DNA of 64,000 nucleotides, from the NCBI GenBank assembly GCA_947497175.1, contig CANMFM010000001.1, positions 124,001 through 188,000 of the forward strand, read 5' to 3'. Each line of letters begins with the position of its first letter. Position 1 is the stretch's first letter. Source of the DNA: an uncultured Aquimarina sp. (GTDB taxonomy: Bacteria; Bacteroidota; Bacteroidia; Flavobacteriales; Flavobacteriaceae). The notes under the pieces were generated by a model. That model was not told the DNA's origin and searched no databases. It worked only from the letters and a program-made list of their open reading frames with translations. Below, one piece after another: positions 34,890 to 42,745 of the stretch. Both the position numbers and the translations under genes were made by a program.

Positions 34890-35741
34890 ATGAAACATGT
34901 ATTATTACCTACAGATTTTTCAGAAAATGCATATAACGCTATTCGATATGCAATGCATTTTTTTAAGGAAGATATGGCAACATTTTACCTGCTTAATACA
35001 TTTACTCCCATTTCTTACCACACAGGATATCTTATCGAAAACCCTACACCATATGGTATGGAAGACGTAGCCATGTTAAATTCTAAAAGAGAGATAAAGC
35101 GCACCGTAGAAAGGATTAAGAACGAGTTTGTGAACCCAAAGCACGAATTTGTACAATTATCTGCTTTTAATACTCTTATTGGTGAGATTAAGGAGGTTAT
35201 TGAAACCTATACTATTGATCTGGTAATTATGGGTACCAAGGGAGCAACGGGTGCTAAAGAAGTTTTTATAGGTACTCATACAATGTATACCATTAAAAAA
35301 GCAAAATGTCCGGTGATTGCAGTTCCTTCAGGTTTTAATTTTGAAAAGCCCAAAGATATATTGTTTCCAACAGATTATCACGTAAGTACAAACAACAAGT
35401 ATCTATCTTTTCTAAAAAGAATATGTGATACTCATATTTGCCGACTTCATATCTTGAACGCGTATTACGGAGTTCCTCTGAACAATAAACAAAACGAAGT
35501 TAAAGATTTTTTGGATGAATATTTCAAAGATATCGCACATGTATTTCATATGGCCGAAGGGGTAGATGTACTGGAAGCTGTTGAAGATTTTCAGAAAAAA
35601 TACAAAATCAACTTGTTAGTTATGATTCATAACAAACATTCTTTTTTCGAAAATCTTTTATTTAAACCAGTAATTAATCAAATAGCCTATCATACCAATA
35701 TTCCTTTTTTGGTCATTCCATCAGAAGAAAGGATACAATAG
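34890..35741 (+). CDS. Universal stress protein (tandem array, second)
   Basis: A 283-residue tandem Usp protein. It begins VLLPTDFSENAYNAIRYAMH and has the ATP-type loop GTKGATGAKEVFIGTHTMYT in domain 1. Domain 2 opens DILFPTDYHVSTNNKYL and closes with HNKHSFFENLLFKP, without a nucleotide loop. Closely spaced between the first and third usp genes, it has no promoter of its own that I can see. Confidence 0.88.
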   Translation: MKHVLLPTDFSENAYNAIRYAMHFFKEDMATFYLLNTFTPISYHTGYLIENPTPYGMEDVAMLNSKREIKRTVERIKNEFVNPKHEFVQLSAFNTLIGEIKEVIETYTIDLVIMGTKGATGAKEVFIGTHTMYTIKKAKCPVIAVPSGFNFEKPKDILFPTDYHVSTNNKYLSFLKRICDTHICRLHILNAYYGVPLNNKQNEVKDFLDEYFKDIAHVFHMAEGVDVLEAVEDFQKKYKINLLVMIHNKHSFFENLLFKPVINQIAYHTNIPFLVIPSEERIQ

Positions 35742-35766
35742 TTTGATGAACTCAAAGCATGAACAA

Positions 35767-36615
35767 ATGAAACGAATTTTGATTCCCACAGATTTTTCAG
35801 AAAATGCATGGAATACTGTATTGTACACAATACAATTGTTTGAAGGGACTTCTTGTGAGTTTTATCTTCTTAATGCATACGACATTACTCCTGTAGAACT
35901 TATGAGTACGGTAAGTTCGCAGCGGGTAGGTCATTTTTATGAGGCTGTTAAAAAGGAATCTGTAGAAACACTGAAAATGATTTTGGATGATATCACAAAT
36001 TCTAATCCAGATGAGAAACATGTTTTCAAATCTATCTCAAAATCAGGTACTTTAACAGAAGCAGTAGACGAGTCGTTTAATGATACCCATTTTGATATGA
36101 TTATTATCGGAACAAAAGGAGCTACCGGTGCTAAAGAAATTTTTTTAGGAAGTAATACTCAAAAAGTAATTAGAAATATTGATGCATGTCCAATTTTGGT
36201 TGTACCCGAGGATTCTTTTTTTGAGAACATTTCTGAAATTGCTTTTGCTACAAATTTTGAAAGAATATATTATGATGCAGAAATAAAACCAATTATTGAT
36301 CTTGCTAAACTTCAGAATGCAATGGTTAGAATGATCCATGTGTATGATACACCAGAGTTAAATCAGATGCAGCGTTTTAATGCAAATAAACTCGAACATT
36401 ATTTTAAGTCAATACATTATGATTTTCATGTTATTCGTGATTTCTCTACCATAGAAAAGGCCATCCAGGCATTTCTTGAAGAACTAGAGATCAATTTACT
36501 GGTAATGATTAAGTATCAACACAGCTTTATAGAACGACTTACACGAGAAGCTGTAATTAAAAAAATAACATTTCATACGAATATCCCTTTTTTGGTAATT
36601 CCTTCAGATAGCTGA
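35767..36615 (+). CDS. Universal stress protein (tandem array, third)
   Basis: A 282-residue tandem Usp protein. By comparison with its neighbours the start is ATG 35767 (MKRILIPTDFSENAWN); the frame opens earlier, at TTG 35743. Domain 1 has GTKGATGAKEIFLGSNTQKV. Domain 2 is degenerate and ends with KYQHSFIERLTREAVIKK and NIPFLVIP. The intergenic region after it holds Fnr-like site 9. Confidence 0.88.
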   Translation: MKRILIPTDFSENAWNTVLYTIQLFEGTSCEFYLLNAYDITPVELMSTVSSQRVGHFYEAVKKESVETLKMILDDITNSNPDEKHVFKSISKSGTLTEAVDESFNDTHFDMIIIGTKGATGAKEIFLGSNTQKVIRNIDACPILVVPEDSFFENISEIAFATNFERIYYDAEIKPIIDLAKLQNAMVRMIHVYDTPELNQMQRFNANKLEHYFKSIHYDFHVIRDFSTIEKAIQAFLEELEINLLVMIKYQHSFIERLTREAVIKKITFHTNIPFLVIPSDS

Positions 36616-36655
36616 GAATTGTCATAGTATTCTTCAGGGTTTAGGAATAATTTTA
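36612..36655 (+). promoter_or_regulatory. Fnr-like dyad with class II promoter, site 9 (usp 36681)
   Basis: CTGAGAATTGTCAT (36612-36625) is followed after 22 bases by TAATTTTA (36648-36655), 25 bases before the start codon. The dyad overlaps the stop codon of the preceding usp gene. Confidence 0.75.
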
Positions 36656-36680
36656 TACTTCACTTATACTATTATTTATC

Positions 36681-37529
36681 ATGAAACGAATACTTGTACC
36701 AACCGATTTTTCAGAAAATGCATATAGCGCACTTTTCTATGCAACTCGTCTATTTCAGGGTCAGGAATGCCAGTTTTATATCTTACATACTTTTGATGTA
36801 AATACTCCGGTTTTAACCAGTAGGGTTAACACGAGTAAAGGTGATCTTTTGTACCAACAATTAAGCAATGAATCCCAGGAAAAACTCACAGAAACCTATC
36901 ATTCTATTGTAAGAGACACCGATGAGTTTAATCATACTTTTGAAACTATTTCCGTTTCCAAAAAACTATCAGAAACTATTAATAAAACAATAAAAAGTAA
37001 ACATATTGACCTTGTTGTTATGGGTACCAAAGGAGCAAGTGGTGCCAAAGAGATTTTTATGGGAAGTAATACGGTTAATGCAGTTCAAAAAATTAAGGAT
37101 TGCCCGATATTAGCAATACCCGATGAGTTTGATTTTGAAGAGTTAATTGATATAGCTTTTGCCACTGATTTTAGACGGTTCTACAGTAAAAAAGAACTCA
37201 AACCTATTTTACAGATGGCCTCATTATTTAATTCAAATATCAGGATAATGCATATCCATGAGGAAGAAAAGTTAGATGAGACGCAAGAACATAACTTTAA
37301 GAAACTCAAAGAACATCTTGACGGGTACAACTATACATTGCATTGGATGTCAAGGTTTGATAAAAAAACTGAAGTGATTAACACATTCATTGACAAAATG
37401 AATATAAACATGCTGGCAATGCTATATTATAAACATAGTTTTCTAGAAAGCATTACTCATGAACCGGTTATTAAAAAAATAGGATTTCATGCTTCGATAC
37501 CATTCTTGATAATTCCGGCGGTCAGCTGA
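36681..37529 (+). CDS. Universal stress protein (tandem array, fourth)
   Basis: A 282-residue tandem Usp protein. Domain 1 begins ILVPTDFSENAYSALFYATR and carries GTKGASGAKEIFMGSNTVNA. Domain 2 begins DIAFATDFRRFYSKKE and ends YYKHSFLESITHEPVIKK with SIPFLIIP. The K-H-S-F-x-E motif shared with the other arrays suggests one duplicated ancestor with a lost second nucleotide site. It is transcribed from its own Fnr-like promoter. Confidence 0.88.
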   Translation: MKRILVPTDFSENAYSALFYATRLFQGQECQFYILHTFDVNTPVLTSRVNTSKGDLLYQQLSNESQEKLTETYHSIVRDTDEFNHTFETISVSKKLSETINKTIKSKHIDLVVMGTKGASGAKEIFMGSNTVNAVQKIKDCPILAIPDEFDFEELIDIAFATDFRRFYSKKELKPILQMASLFNSNIRIMHIHEEEKLDETQEHNFKKLKEHLDGYNYTLHWMSRFDKKTEVINTFIDKMNINMLAMLYYKHSFLESITHEPVIKKIGFHASIPFLIIPAVS

Positions 37530-37569
37530 TAATTATCATAGTTTTCAAAAGCTATGACCCATACATTTA
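37526..37569 (+). promoter_or_regulatory. Fnr-like dyad with class II promoter, site 10 (usp 37596)
   Basis: CTGATAATTATCAT (37526-37539, both half-sites ideal) is followed after 22 bases by TACATTTA (37562-37569), 26 bases before the start codon. The dyad overlaps the stop codon of the preceding usp gene. Confidence 0.8.
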
Positions 37570-37595
37570 TACTATAAACCTTAAAAAAATAAGTA

Positions 37596-38447
37596 ATGAA
37601 AAAGAAGATCTTATTGCCTACAGATTTTTCAAAAAATGCATGGAATGCTATACAATACGCCATAGAGTTATATAAAAACGAAACTTGCGATTTTTATATA
37701 CTTAACGCTTTTAATGCTTCTGGTTATGCTTTAGAAAGTATGATGGTACCAGAGCCGGGTGAAAAATTCTACGAAGAAGCTAAAGAGAAATCAGAACAAG
37801 GGCTAAGTAAAATTTTGCAAAGGTTAAGTTTTAGAGATGATAATTCTAATCATAAATTCTTTATGGTGTCACAATTTAATAATCTACTGGATGCCATCAA
37901 AGACATTGTGGATAAAGAAGATATCCAAATGATCATTATGGGGACCAAAGGGAAAACGGGAGCTAGAGATGTTGTTTTTGGGAGCAATACCGTCATGATT
38001 ATGGAAAAATCCAGAACTTGTCCTGTAATGGCAATACCAGAAGAAGCCAACTATAAAGATCTCAAAGAAATTGTATTTCCTACCGACTATAAAATGAATT
38101 TTAAGCGCAGGGAGCTTCAGGATATTGTAGAGGCTGCAAAAATGAGTAAAGCCGCTATTCGAATTCTATATGCATCAAATGGTGACCCTCTTACAGAAGA
38201 ACAAGAGAACAACAAAAAGCTCCTCAATGAAATTTTTGAGGGATTATCATATACATTTCACGTACTAACTAATGTTGATCCACAATCTGCAGTACGTTGT
38301 TTTGTCGAAAGCAGGGAGAGTGATATGATTGCTTTCTTTAATCGAAAACATAGTTTTTTTGGAAGTGTATTTTCTAGACCCATGGTAAAAAGCCTTGGAC
38401 GCTATTCTAAAGTCCCGGTATTGGCATTACATGATTTAAGAAATTAA
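37596..38447 (+). CDS. Universal stress protein (tandem array, fifth)
   Basis: A 283-residue tandem Usp protein. Domain 1 starts ILLPTDFSKNAWNAIQYAIE and has GTKGKTGARDVVFGSNTVMI. Domain 2 starts EIVFPTDYKMNFKRRELQD and ends NRKHSFFGSVFSRP. It is the most divergent of the array at the C-terminus (VPVLALHDLRN). The gene at 38461 follows after 13 bases and is probably co-transcribed. Confidence 0.88.
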   Translation: MKKKILLPTDFSKNAWNAIQYAIELYKNETCDFYILNAFNASGYALESMMVPEPGEKFYEEAKEKSEQGLSKILQRLSFRDDNSNHKFFMVSQFNNLLDAIKDIVDKEDIQMIIMGTKGKTGARDVVFGSNTVMIMEKSRTCPVMAIPEEANYKDLKEIVFPTDYKMNFKRRELQDIVEAAKMSKAAIRILYASNGDPLTEEQENNKKLLNEIFEGLSYTFHVLTNVDPQSAVRCFVESRESDMIAFFNRKHSFFGSVFSRPMVKSLGRYSKVPVLALHDLRN

Positions 38448-38460
38448 AAAAATAGAGAAG

Positions 38461-38868
38461 ATGAATAAGAATATAGGCATTTGGATGGATAAAGAAAAAG
38501 CTCATATCATTACCATAAATAAAGAAGATGAGGACATGATAACCGTGCTATCTGAGATTGATGTTTTTCGTCCTCATGGGGGTTCTGGAACCCGATTAAA
38601 AGGAGGGCCACAAGATGTAGTGCATGATAGTAAATTTCTGGAACGCCAAAAACAACAGTATAAAATATACTTTACCAGCATCATTTCTTACATTAAAGAA
38701 GCAGATAGACTTGTGATTTTCGGACCCGCACAGGCCTCGGAGAAATTTAACAAAGAATTACAAGAAAAATACAGAGACATCAGCGATAAGGTTGAGGGAG
38801 TGTTTAAAGCAGACAGCATGACAGATAACCAAACAAAGGCTCTGGTAAGAGAATATTTTAATACATAA
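38461..38868 (+). CDS. Possible baeRF-type (eRF1-like) protein
   Basis: A 135-residue soluble protein. IGIWMDKEKAHIITI at the start and RLVIFGPAQASEKFNKELQE with a closing ADSMTDNQTKALVREYF look like the small bacterial relatives of eRF1 (baeRF or host-attachment-type proteins), which may interact with ribosomes. In the middle is a glycine-rich loop HGGSGTRLKGGPQDVVHDSK, which could stand in for the peptide-release loop. The family call is from pattern memory and tentative. It directly follows a usp gene and shares its Fnr-like promoter, which suggests a role in translation under low oxygen or stress. Confidence 0.6.
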   Translation: MNKNIGIWMDKEKAHIITINKEDEDMITVLSEIDVFRPHGGSGTRLKGGPQDVVHDSKFLERQKQQYKIYFTSIISYIKEADRLVIFGPAQASEKFNKELQEKYRDISDKVEGVFKADSMTDNQTKALVREYFNT

Positions 38869-38911
38869 ATCTTCAGTAATTCTTAAAAGTAGATTTTTAC
38901 TTACTGATAAC

Positions 38912-38955
38912 CTGATAATTATCATTTTTTTAGTGCTTTTACAGGGTTAAATTTA
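38912..38955 (+). promoter_or_regulatory. Fnr-like dyad with class II promoter, site 11 (gene 38981)
   Basis: CTGATAATTATCAT (38912-38925) is followed after 22 bases by TAAATTTA (38948-38955), 25 bases before the start codon. Confidence 0.78.
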
Positions 38956-38980
38956 TAGAAAGCCTTAAAACATAGAAAAA

Positions 38981-39397
38981 ATGAAAACTGTAATACCACC
39001 TTCGTCAGGCAAAGCGCTTAAAGAGATCCATCTGGAAACCTTAGAATGGAAATCCTGCCTTCAATTTATCAAGGGAGAAATTCAATTTATTAATCAATTA
39101 CTCAACTCTTATGTGTTTGAACCCAATACGCTTAATCTCTATGAAAGATTACAAGAGTATAAAGAACAGATCACAACAACAGAAGAGGAAATAAAAAGTA
39201 TAGATCAAAGTATCAGGAAACATGAAAGTCTCCTGGGTGGAATTTTAGAATTTAATTTTGTCTCGAATGATCATTCGTATTATCAAGAGCATGAATTGAT
39301 CAAAATTACATTTAATCAATTCTATAAAAATTACAGACAACTGAAGGCCAGTATCTTCGATTATACCGGAAACATCTTGAAAAAGAAAAAAAAGTAA
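38981..39397 (+). CDS. Helical protein of unknown function, paralog of 40009-40452
   Basis: A 138-residue cytoplasmic protein, predicted helical, with coiled-coil character (YERLQEYKEQITTTEEEIKS). It shares a clear layout with the protein at 40009-40452: an N-terminal L-x-W-x-S-x-L-x-F-I-K-x-E-x-x-F-x-x-x-L pattern, then coiled helices, a gap, and a C-terminal helix ending in lysines. I do not recognise the family. It is controlled by an Fnr-like dyad and precedes hsp20, so a role in stress protection is plausible. Confidence 0.65.
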   Translation: MKTVIPPSSGKALKEIHLETLEWKSCLQFIKGEIQFINQLLNSYVFEPNTLNLYERLQEYKEQITTTEEEIKSIDQSIRKHESLLGGILEFNFVSNDHSYYQEHELIKITFNQFYKNYRQLKASIFDYTGNILKKKKK

Positions 39398-39415
39398 AGT
39401 TAAAATACACTCAGA

Positions 39416-39459
39416 CTGATATTTATCATTTTTATCAACCTTTTACTGCTTTAATTTTA
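39416..39459 (+). promoter_or_regulatory. Fnr-like dyad with class II promoter, site 12 (hsp20)
   Basis: CTGATATTTATCAT (39416-39429) is followed after 22 bases by TAATTTTA (39452-39459), 41 bases before the hsp20 start codon. Confidence 0.78.
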
Positions 39460-39500
39460 AAAATATAAATTAATTAATAACTCTAATAAACCAAACCATT

Positions 39501-39944
39501 ATGTCAATAATCAAATTTAACAAGAACAGGTTTCCCTGGATTAATGATCGCATGTCCAACTGGTTGGATACCGATGATTTTTTTGCAGATGATTTCTTCA
39601 TAAGAAATAAAAATCTACCTGCAATGAATGTCAAAGAAAACGAGAATGCCTTTGATATAGAATTTGCTGTTCCTGGTTTTTCAAAAAAAGATATAGAAGT
39701 AACCATGGAGGATGATATTCTACATATTAGTGCTAAAAGTAGTACAGAAGAGGTAGAGGAAGAGGAGAATTATACACGCAAAGAATTCAATTATAGCTCC
39801 TTTGACAGAAAGCTACAATTACCAGGCAGTGTAGATCAAAACAAAAAGGTTAAAGCTACATACAAAGACGGAATTCTAACTCTTAATCTTTTAAAAAGAG
39901 AGGAAGCTAAAGAGCCACCAAAGAGAGTAATTGATATAGCTTAA
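39501..39944 (+). CDS. Small heat shock protein Hsp20/alpha-crystallin
   Basis: A 147-residue small heat shock protein that holds unfolding proteins in a refoldable state. The alpha-crystallin domain runs from about residue 36 (MNVKENENAFDIEFAVPGFSKKDIEV) to the strand KVKATYKDGILTLNLLKRE, which contains the family's A-x-x-x-x-G-x-L motif. The tail VIDIA replaces the usual I-x-I. It is placed under an Fnr-like dyad rather than an evident heat-shock element, which links it to low oxygen or redox stress. Confidence 0.92.
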   Translation: MSIIKFNKNRFPWINDRMSNWLDTDDFFADDFFIRNKNLPAMNVKENENAFDIEFAVPGFSKKDIEVTMEDDILHISAKSSTEEVEEEENYTRKEFNYSSFDRKLQLPGSVDQNKKVKATYKDGILTLNLLKREEAKEPPKRVIDIA

Positions 39945-39952
39945 ACCGTAAT

Positions 39953-39990
39953 AAGGGGTAGAAAAATGGGGGTAATTTTTTCTGCCCTTT
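39953..39990 (+). terminator. Hairpin after hsp20, likely partial terminator
   Basis: Arms AAGGGGTAGAAAAA (39953-39966) and TTTTTTCTGCCCTT pair with one bulge and one wobble, followed by a short T-rich stretch. It probably ends or dampens transcription after hsp20; the following gene has no promoter that I recognise, so some read-through is likely. Confidence 0.5.
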
Positions 39991-40008
39991 CTTTTAAAAT
40001 TAAAAGAT

Positions 40009-40452
40009 ATGAAAGCAAGAGAACCAAACATTAAGTATGTAGAGTGGCAAAGCCCCGATGAGCTACATGAGATCTCACTAAATTGGGTTTCTGAACTCAA
40101 ATTCATCAAAGACGAACAGCATTTTTTGGATGAACTTATGCAGAATTACATGCTAGAGCTCCTTTCTGGAAACGTTTATAAAAAAAGTAAAAAGGTGCTT
40201 AATGATTTATCAGAAGAGAGAAAAGATCTAGAACCTTTATTTAAAGAAATAATCAATCATCATAATGCACTTGCCATATTAGTAGACGGAAAAGATCAGC
40301 CCGTCGAAGAAAAACAATATAAAGATGATCACCGGGCATTGATAATAAAGGTAAACGAATATCTTATCAACTATAAGGATACAAAAAGAAAGGTTTTTGA
40401 GTTGATTAAAACTATCATGAAACGAGAAAAACAAAAACGGTTATTGAGCTAA
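40009..40452 (+). CDS. Helical protein of unknown function, paralog of 38981-39397
   Basis: A 147-residue soluble helical protein. The N-terminal part SPDELHEISLNWVSELKFIK followed by EQHFLDELMQNYMLELL mirrors the 138-residue protein before hsp20, as do the central KKVLNDLSEERKDLEPLFKEI helix and the lysine-rich end. The family is unknown to me. Conservation of tryptophan and the F-I-K-x-E pattern between the copies suggests a binding surface. It lies 17 bases after a hairpin and 6-9 bases before the next gene, with which it forms an operon. Confidence 0.65.
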   Translation: MKAREPNIKYVEWQSPDELHEISLNWVSELKFIKDEQHFLDELMQNYMLELLSGNVYKKSKKVLNDLSEERKDLEPLFKEIINHHNALAILVDGKDQPVEEKQYKDDHRALIIKVNEYLINYKDTKRKVFELIKTIMKREKQKRLLS

Positions 40453-40461
40453 GATATTTTG

Positions 40462-40962
40462 ATGTTACGTCTTCTAAAAATAATTTTGATTGCTGTTTTG
40501 GTACTGATCTCCGGGTTTTGGGTATGGTACGAGTATACATTTTCAATGGATACTGTGATCCCTTTTGAGGTTAATGATTCAAGCTTGAACACCAAGGTAT
40601 TAATCGCCTCACAAGGGAGTAAATTCAAAGATTCATTAGTGCAAGGAGTTTTAAAACATTATCAGAGCGATACGATACACTTTAAAGTTATAGATGTATA
40701 TACTTTGTTTACCGTAAATATTGAAAAGTGGGATGCCTTAATTATTATTAATTCCTGGGAATATGGCAGTCCACCATCTAATGTGAAAAAGTTTATTAAA
40801 AATCACCCGGATCGATTAGATAAACTCATCATACTTTCTACCGTAGGAAGCAGTAATATAGCGCTAGAAGATGTAGATGTAATATCTGGCGAATCAATTA
40901 TAGAAAAAACATCACAATACACGAACATATTGGTAAAACGATTAGATAAAATAATTAAATAA
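40462..40962 (+). CDS. Membrane-anchored flavodoxin-like protein
   Basis: A 166-residue protein with one N-terminal membrane anchor (LLKIILIAVLVLISGFWVWY). A small alpha/beta domain follows that resembles the flavodoxin fold: VLIASQGSKFKDSLVQGVL as the phosphate-loop strand and helix, WDALIIINSWEYGSPPSNVKKF as the central strand and loop, and KLIILSTVGSS later. The typical T/S-x-T-G-x-T loop is replaced by S-Q-G-S-K-F, so FMN binding is uncertain. The start is ATG 40462 (TTG 40459 also possible). It stands between an unknown stress protein and a lipoprotein. Confidence 0.55.
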   Translation: MLRLLKIILIAVLVLISGFWVWYEYTFSMDTVIPFEVNDSSLNTKVLIASQGSKFKDSLVQGVLKHYQSDTIHFKVIDVYTLFTVNIEKWDALIIINSWEYGSPPSNVKKFIKNHPDRLDKLIILSTVGSSNIALEDVDVISGESIIEKTSQYTNILVKRLDKIIK

Positions 40963-40972
40963 ATCACGAAAA

Positions 40973-41641
40973 ATGAAGACCTCATATATATTCCTATTCT
41001 TTAGTACAGTGCTATTATATAGCTGTACCTCTAGCGAATTGGTTGAAAACTGGAAGAACCCTGATATTGATACTTTTGAAGCTCAAAAAGTACTGGTTAT
41101 TGGTATAACTCCAGACGATGGAAATCGAAAGGTTTTTGAAAAAAAATTAGAAGCAGAGTTAAAGAAGAGCGGAATTAATGCTGTAAAAAGCCTTGGTTTC
41201 TTTCAGGAAAATTTCACAATCTCACCTAGAACCGAAGAAGAATTAATGGCACTAGAAGAGCAATTGATACAACAAGGTTTTGATGCCATATTACTTTCAA
41301 AAGTGGTTGGTATTGAGGATAAGGTAACGATTGTAAAAGCCTATAGAAATCTTGATAGAAATTTTAAAAGCTTCAGAGATGACTATTTTGAAAATCAAGA
41401 AATATACCACGATGAAGAGTATTATGAAGAGTATCAGGTTTTTCATGCAGAATCATCACTTTATTGCATTTGCCCTGATAAAGATCGGGAGTTGATCTGG
41501 AGAGGATCAATAGATATAACAGAACCCGAAAGCACTAAAAAAGCAGTAAACGATTATGTAAAAGTATTAATCTGGGCATTAAAAGGACAACAATTATTGA
41601 TCATACAAGAAGAGCCTACAGACGAAGAGCTTGATATCTAA
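40973..41641 (+). CDS. Lipoprotein of unknown function
   Basis: A 222-residue predicted lipoprotein: the signal peptide ends in LLYSCTSSE with the cysteine at residue 18. The mature part begins with ENWKNPD, has an alpha/beta core (KVLVIGITPDDGNRKVFEKK, GFDAILLSKVVG) and an acidic, tyrosine-rich middle (EIYHDEEYYEEYQVF). It ends with LIWRGSIDITEPESTKKAVND, a layout like DUF4136-type lipoproteins. The function is unknown. It is the last gene of the rightward stress island and faces the YeeE genes tail to tail. Confidence 0.65.
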   Translation: MKTSYIFLFFSTVLLYSCTSSELVENWKNPDIDTFEAQKVLVIGITPDDGNRKVFEKKLEAELKKSGINAVKSLGFFQENFTISPRTEEELMALEEQLIQQGFDAILLSKVVGIEDKVTIVKAYRNLDRNFKSFRDDYFENQEIYHDEEYYEEYQVFHAESSLYCICPDKDRELIWRGSIDITEPESTKKAVNDYVKVLIWALKGQQLLIIQEEPTDEELDI

Positions 41642-41696
41642 AAATTTATATTTTCGTGGAATTTCTTAAATGCTGTAAGTAGATCTTCAATGCGAA

Positions 41697-42110
41697 TTAG
41701 TGAGGAAGTTTATCTTTTACTACTCCATATAAGAATGTCCCCAGAATGGAGGCTGATAATACAACAATGATTGGCAAGTATCCCGCCCCTAACAAAACAA
41801 ACATTGGTCCGGGACAAGCACCTGCAAGAGCCCAACCCAATCCGAAGATAATTCCACCGAATATATATCGACTAAAACTTTTATCCTTAGGTGTGATAAG
41901 TACAGGCTCGCCATAAAACGATTTTATACGATGTCTTTTGATAAGTTGAATTACGATAATGCCTAACCCAACTGCAGAGCCGATAATTCCATACATATGA
42001 AAAGATGCAAAATGAAACATTTCATAAATTCTAAACCATGAGGCAGCTTCAGATTTAAATAAAATAATTCCGAAAAAAATACCAATTCCTAAATATATAA
42101 TTGAACGCAT
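41697..42110 (-). CDS. YeeE/YedE-type sulfur transporter half (DUF6691-like)
   Basis: A 137-residue membrane protein with four hydrophobic segments. It carries FGLGWALAGACPGPMFVLLGAGY, the second half-motif of YeeE/YedE proteins, whose cysteine is thought to relay thiosulfate through the channel. It pairs with the protein encoded 4 bases upstream to form one full-length transporter equivalent. In E. coli the single-chain YeeE (TsuA) takes up thiosulfate; here the sulfur species is not known. Confidence 0.85.
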   Translation of the reverse strand: MRSIIYLGIGIFFGIILFKSEAASWFRIYEMFHFASFHMYGIIGSAVGLGIIVIQLIKRHRIKSFYGEPVLITPKDKSFSRYIFGGIIFGLGWALAGACPGPMFVLLGAGYLPIIVVLSASILGTFLYGVVKDKLPH

Positions 42111-42114
42111 ATGC

Positions 42115-42672
42115 TTAAAAAATTAAAGGAAAAATAAGATGAATCATAACTAACCCACCAATAAAAAAACCGATAGTAGCGACCAAGGAAGGCCATTGTA
42201 GATCGCTTAATCCAGATATCGCATGCCCAGAGGTGCATCCTCCTGCATATCGAGCTCCAAAACCAACAAGTAAACCTCCTAAGACGAGTAAGACCAATCC
42301 TTTTGGATCAGAAAATACATCATTAGAAAATAACATATCGGGCATATAGGTATTTCCTGTGCTTTGAAAACCTTTGGATTGTAAATCACTAAGAAGAGTT
42401 GTATCAAGAACTACCGAGGTGTCTTTTGATAAAAAGTTAGAGGCAATAAACCCTCCGATAATGACTCCTAAGACTACCATAAGATTCCATCTTTGTGCTT
42501 TCCAATCAAATCTGAAAAAGTCAGATGTTTTGCCAGCCCCACAGAGGGTGCACATCGTTCTTAGATTAGATGACATTCCAAATCGTTTGCCTATCATTAG
42601 TAATAAAAATAGTACTACTGTTATTAATGGTCCAGAAACATACCAGGGCCAGGGATCGTAAATCCAATTCAT
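42115..42672 (-). CDS. YeeE/YedE-type sulfur transporter half
   Basis: A 185-residue membrane protein with about four hydrophobic segments and the family motif GARYAGGCTSGHAISGLSDL; the cysteine in G-G-C-T-S-G-H is the conserved sulfur-binding residue. The N-terminal loop has TMCTLCGAGKTSDFF, an extra CxxC unusual for a transporter. It is the first gene of a two-gene unit with a GTAACA...TGTTAC dyad at 42719-42732. Together with the persulfide dioxygenase and TauE genes it forms a sulfane-sulfur handling module. Confidence 0.87.
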   Translation of the reverse strand: MNWIYDPWPWYVSGPLITVVLFLLLMIGKRFGMSSNLRTMCTLCGAGKTSDFFRFDWKAQRWNLMVVLGVIIGGFIASNFLSKDTSVVLDTTLLSDLQSKGFQSTGNTYMPDMLFSNDVFSDPKGLVLLVLGGLLVGFGARYAGGCTSGHAISGLSDLQWPSLVATIGFFIGGLVMIHLIFPLIF

Positions 42673-42687
42673 AAATAATATTTTGGG

Positions 42688-42732
42688 GCGAAGTAATTAA
42701 ATTTACGAATGGTGGTCAGTAACAAATGTTAC
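42688..42732 (-). promoter_or_regulatory. GTAACA-AA-TGTTAC dyad, site A (YeeE/YedE genes)
   Basis: The palindrome GTAACAAATGTTAC (42719-42732) lies 47 bases before the start codon. On the minus strand a partial -7 match TACTTCGC (42688-42695) follows after 23 bases. It is one of three such dyads, all in front of sulfur genes. Confidence 0.72.
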
Positions 42733-42745
42733 ATAACGTTAATTT

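Noticed and set aside
38892-38920. Repeated ACTGATAA / CCTGATAATT stretch before gene 38981 as a direct repeat or CRISPR-like unit
   Set aside because: It is only a partial duplication of one half-site of Fnr-like site 11; no regular spacing or further units exist. No CRISPR array or cas gene was seen in the window.
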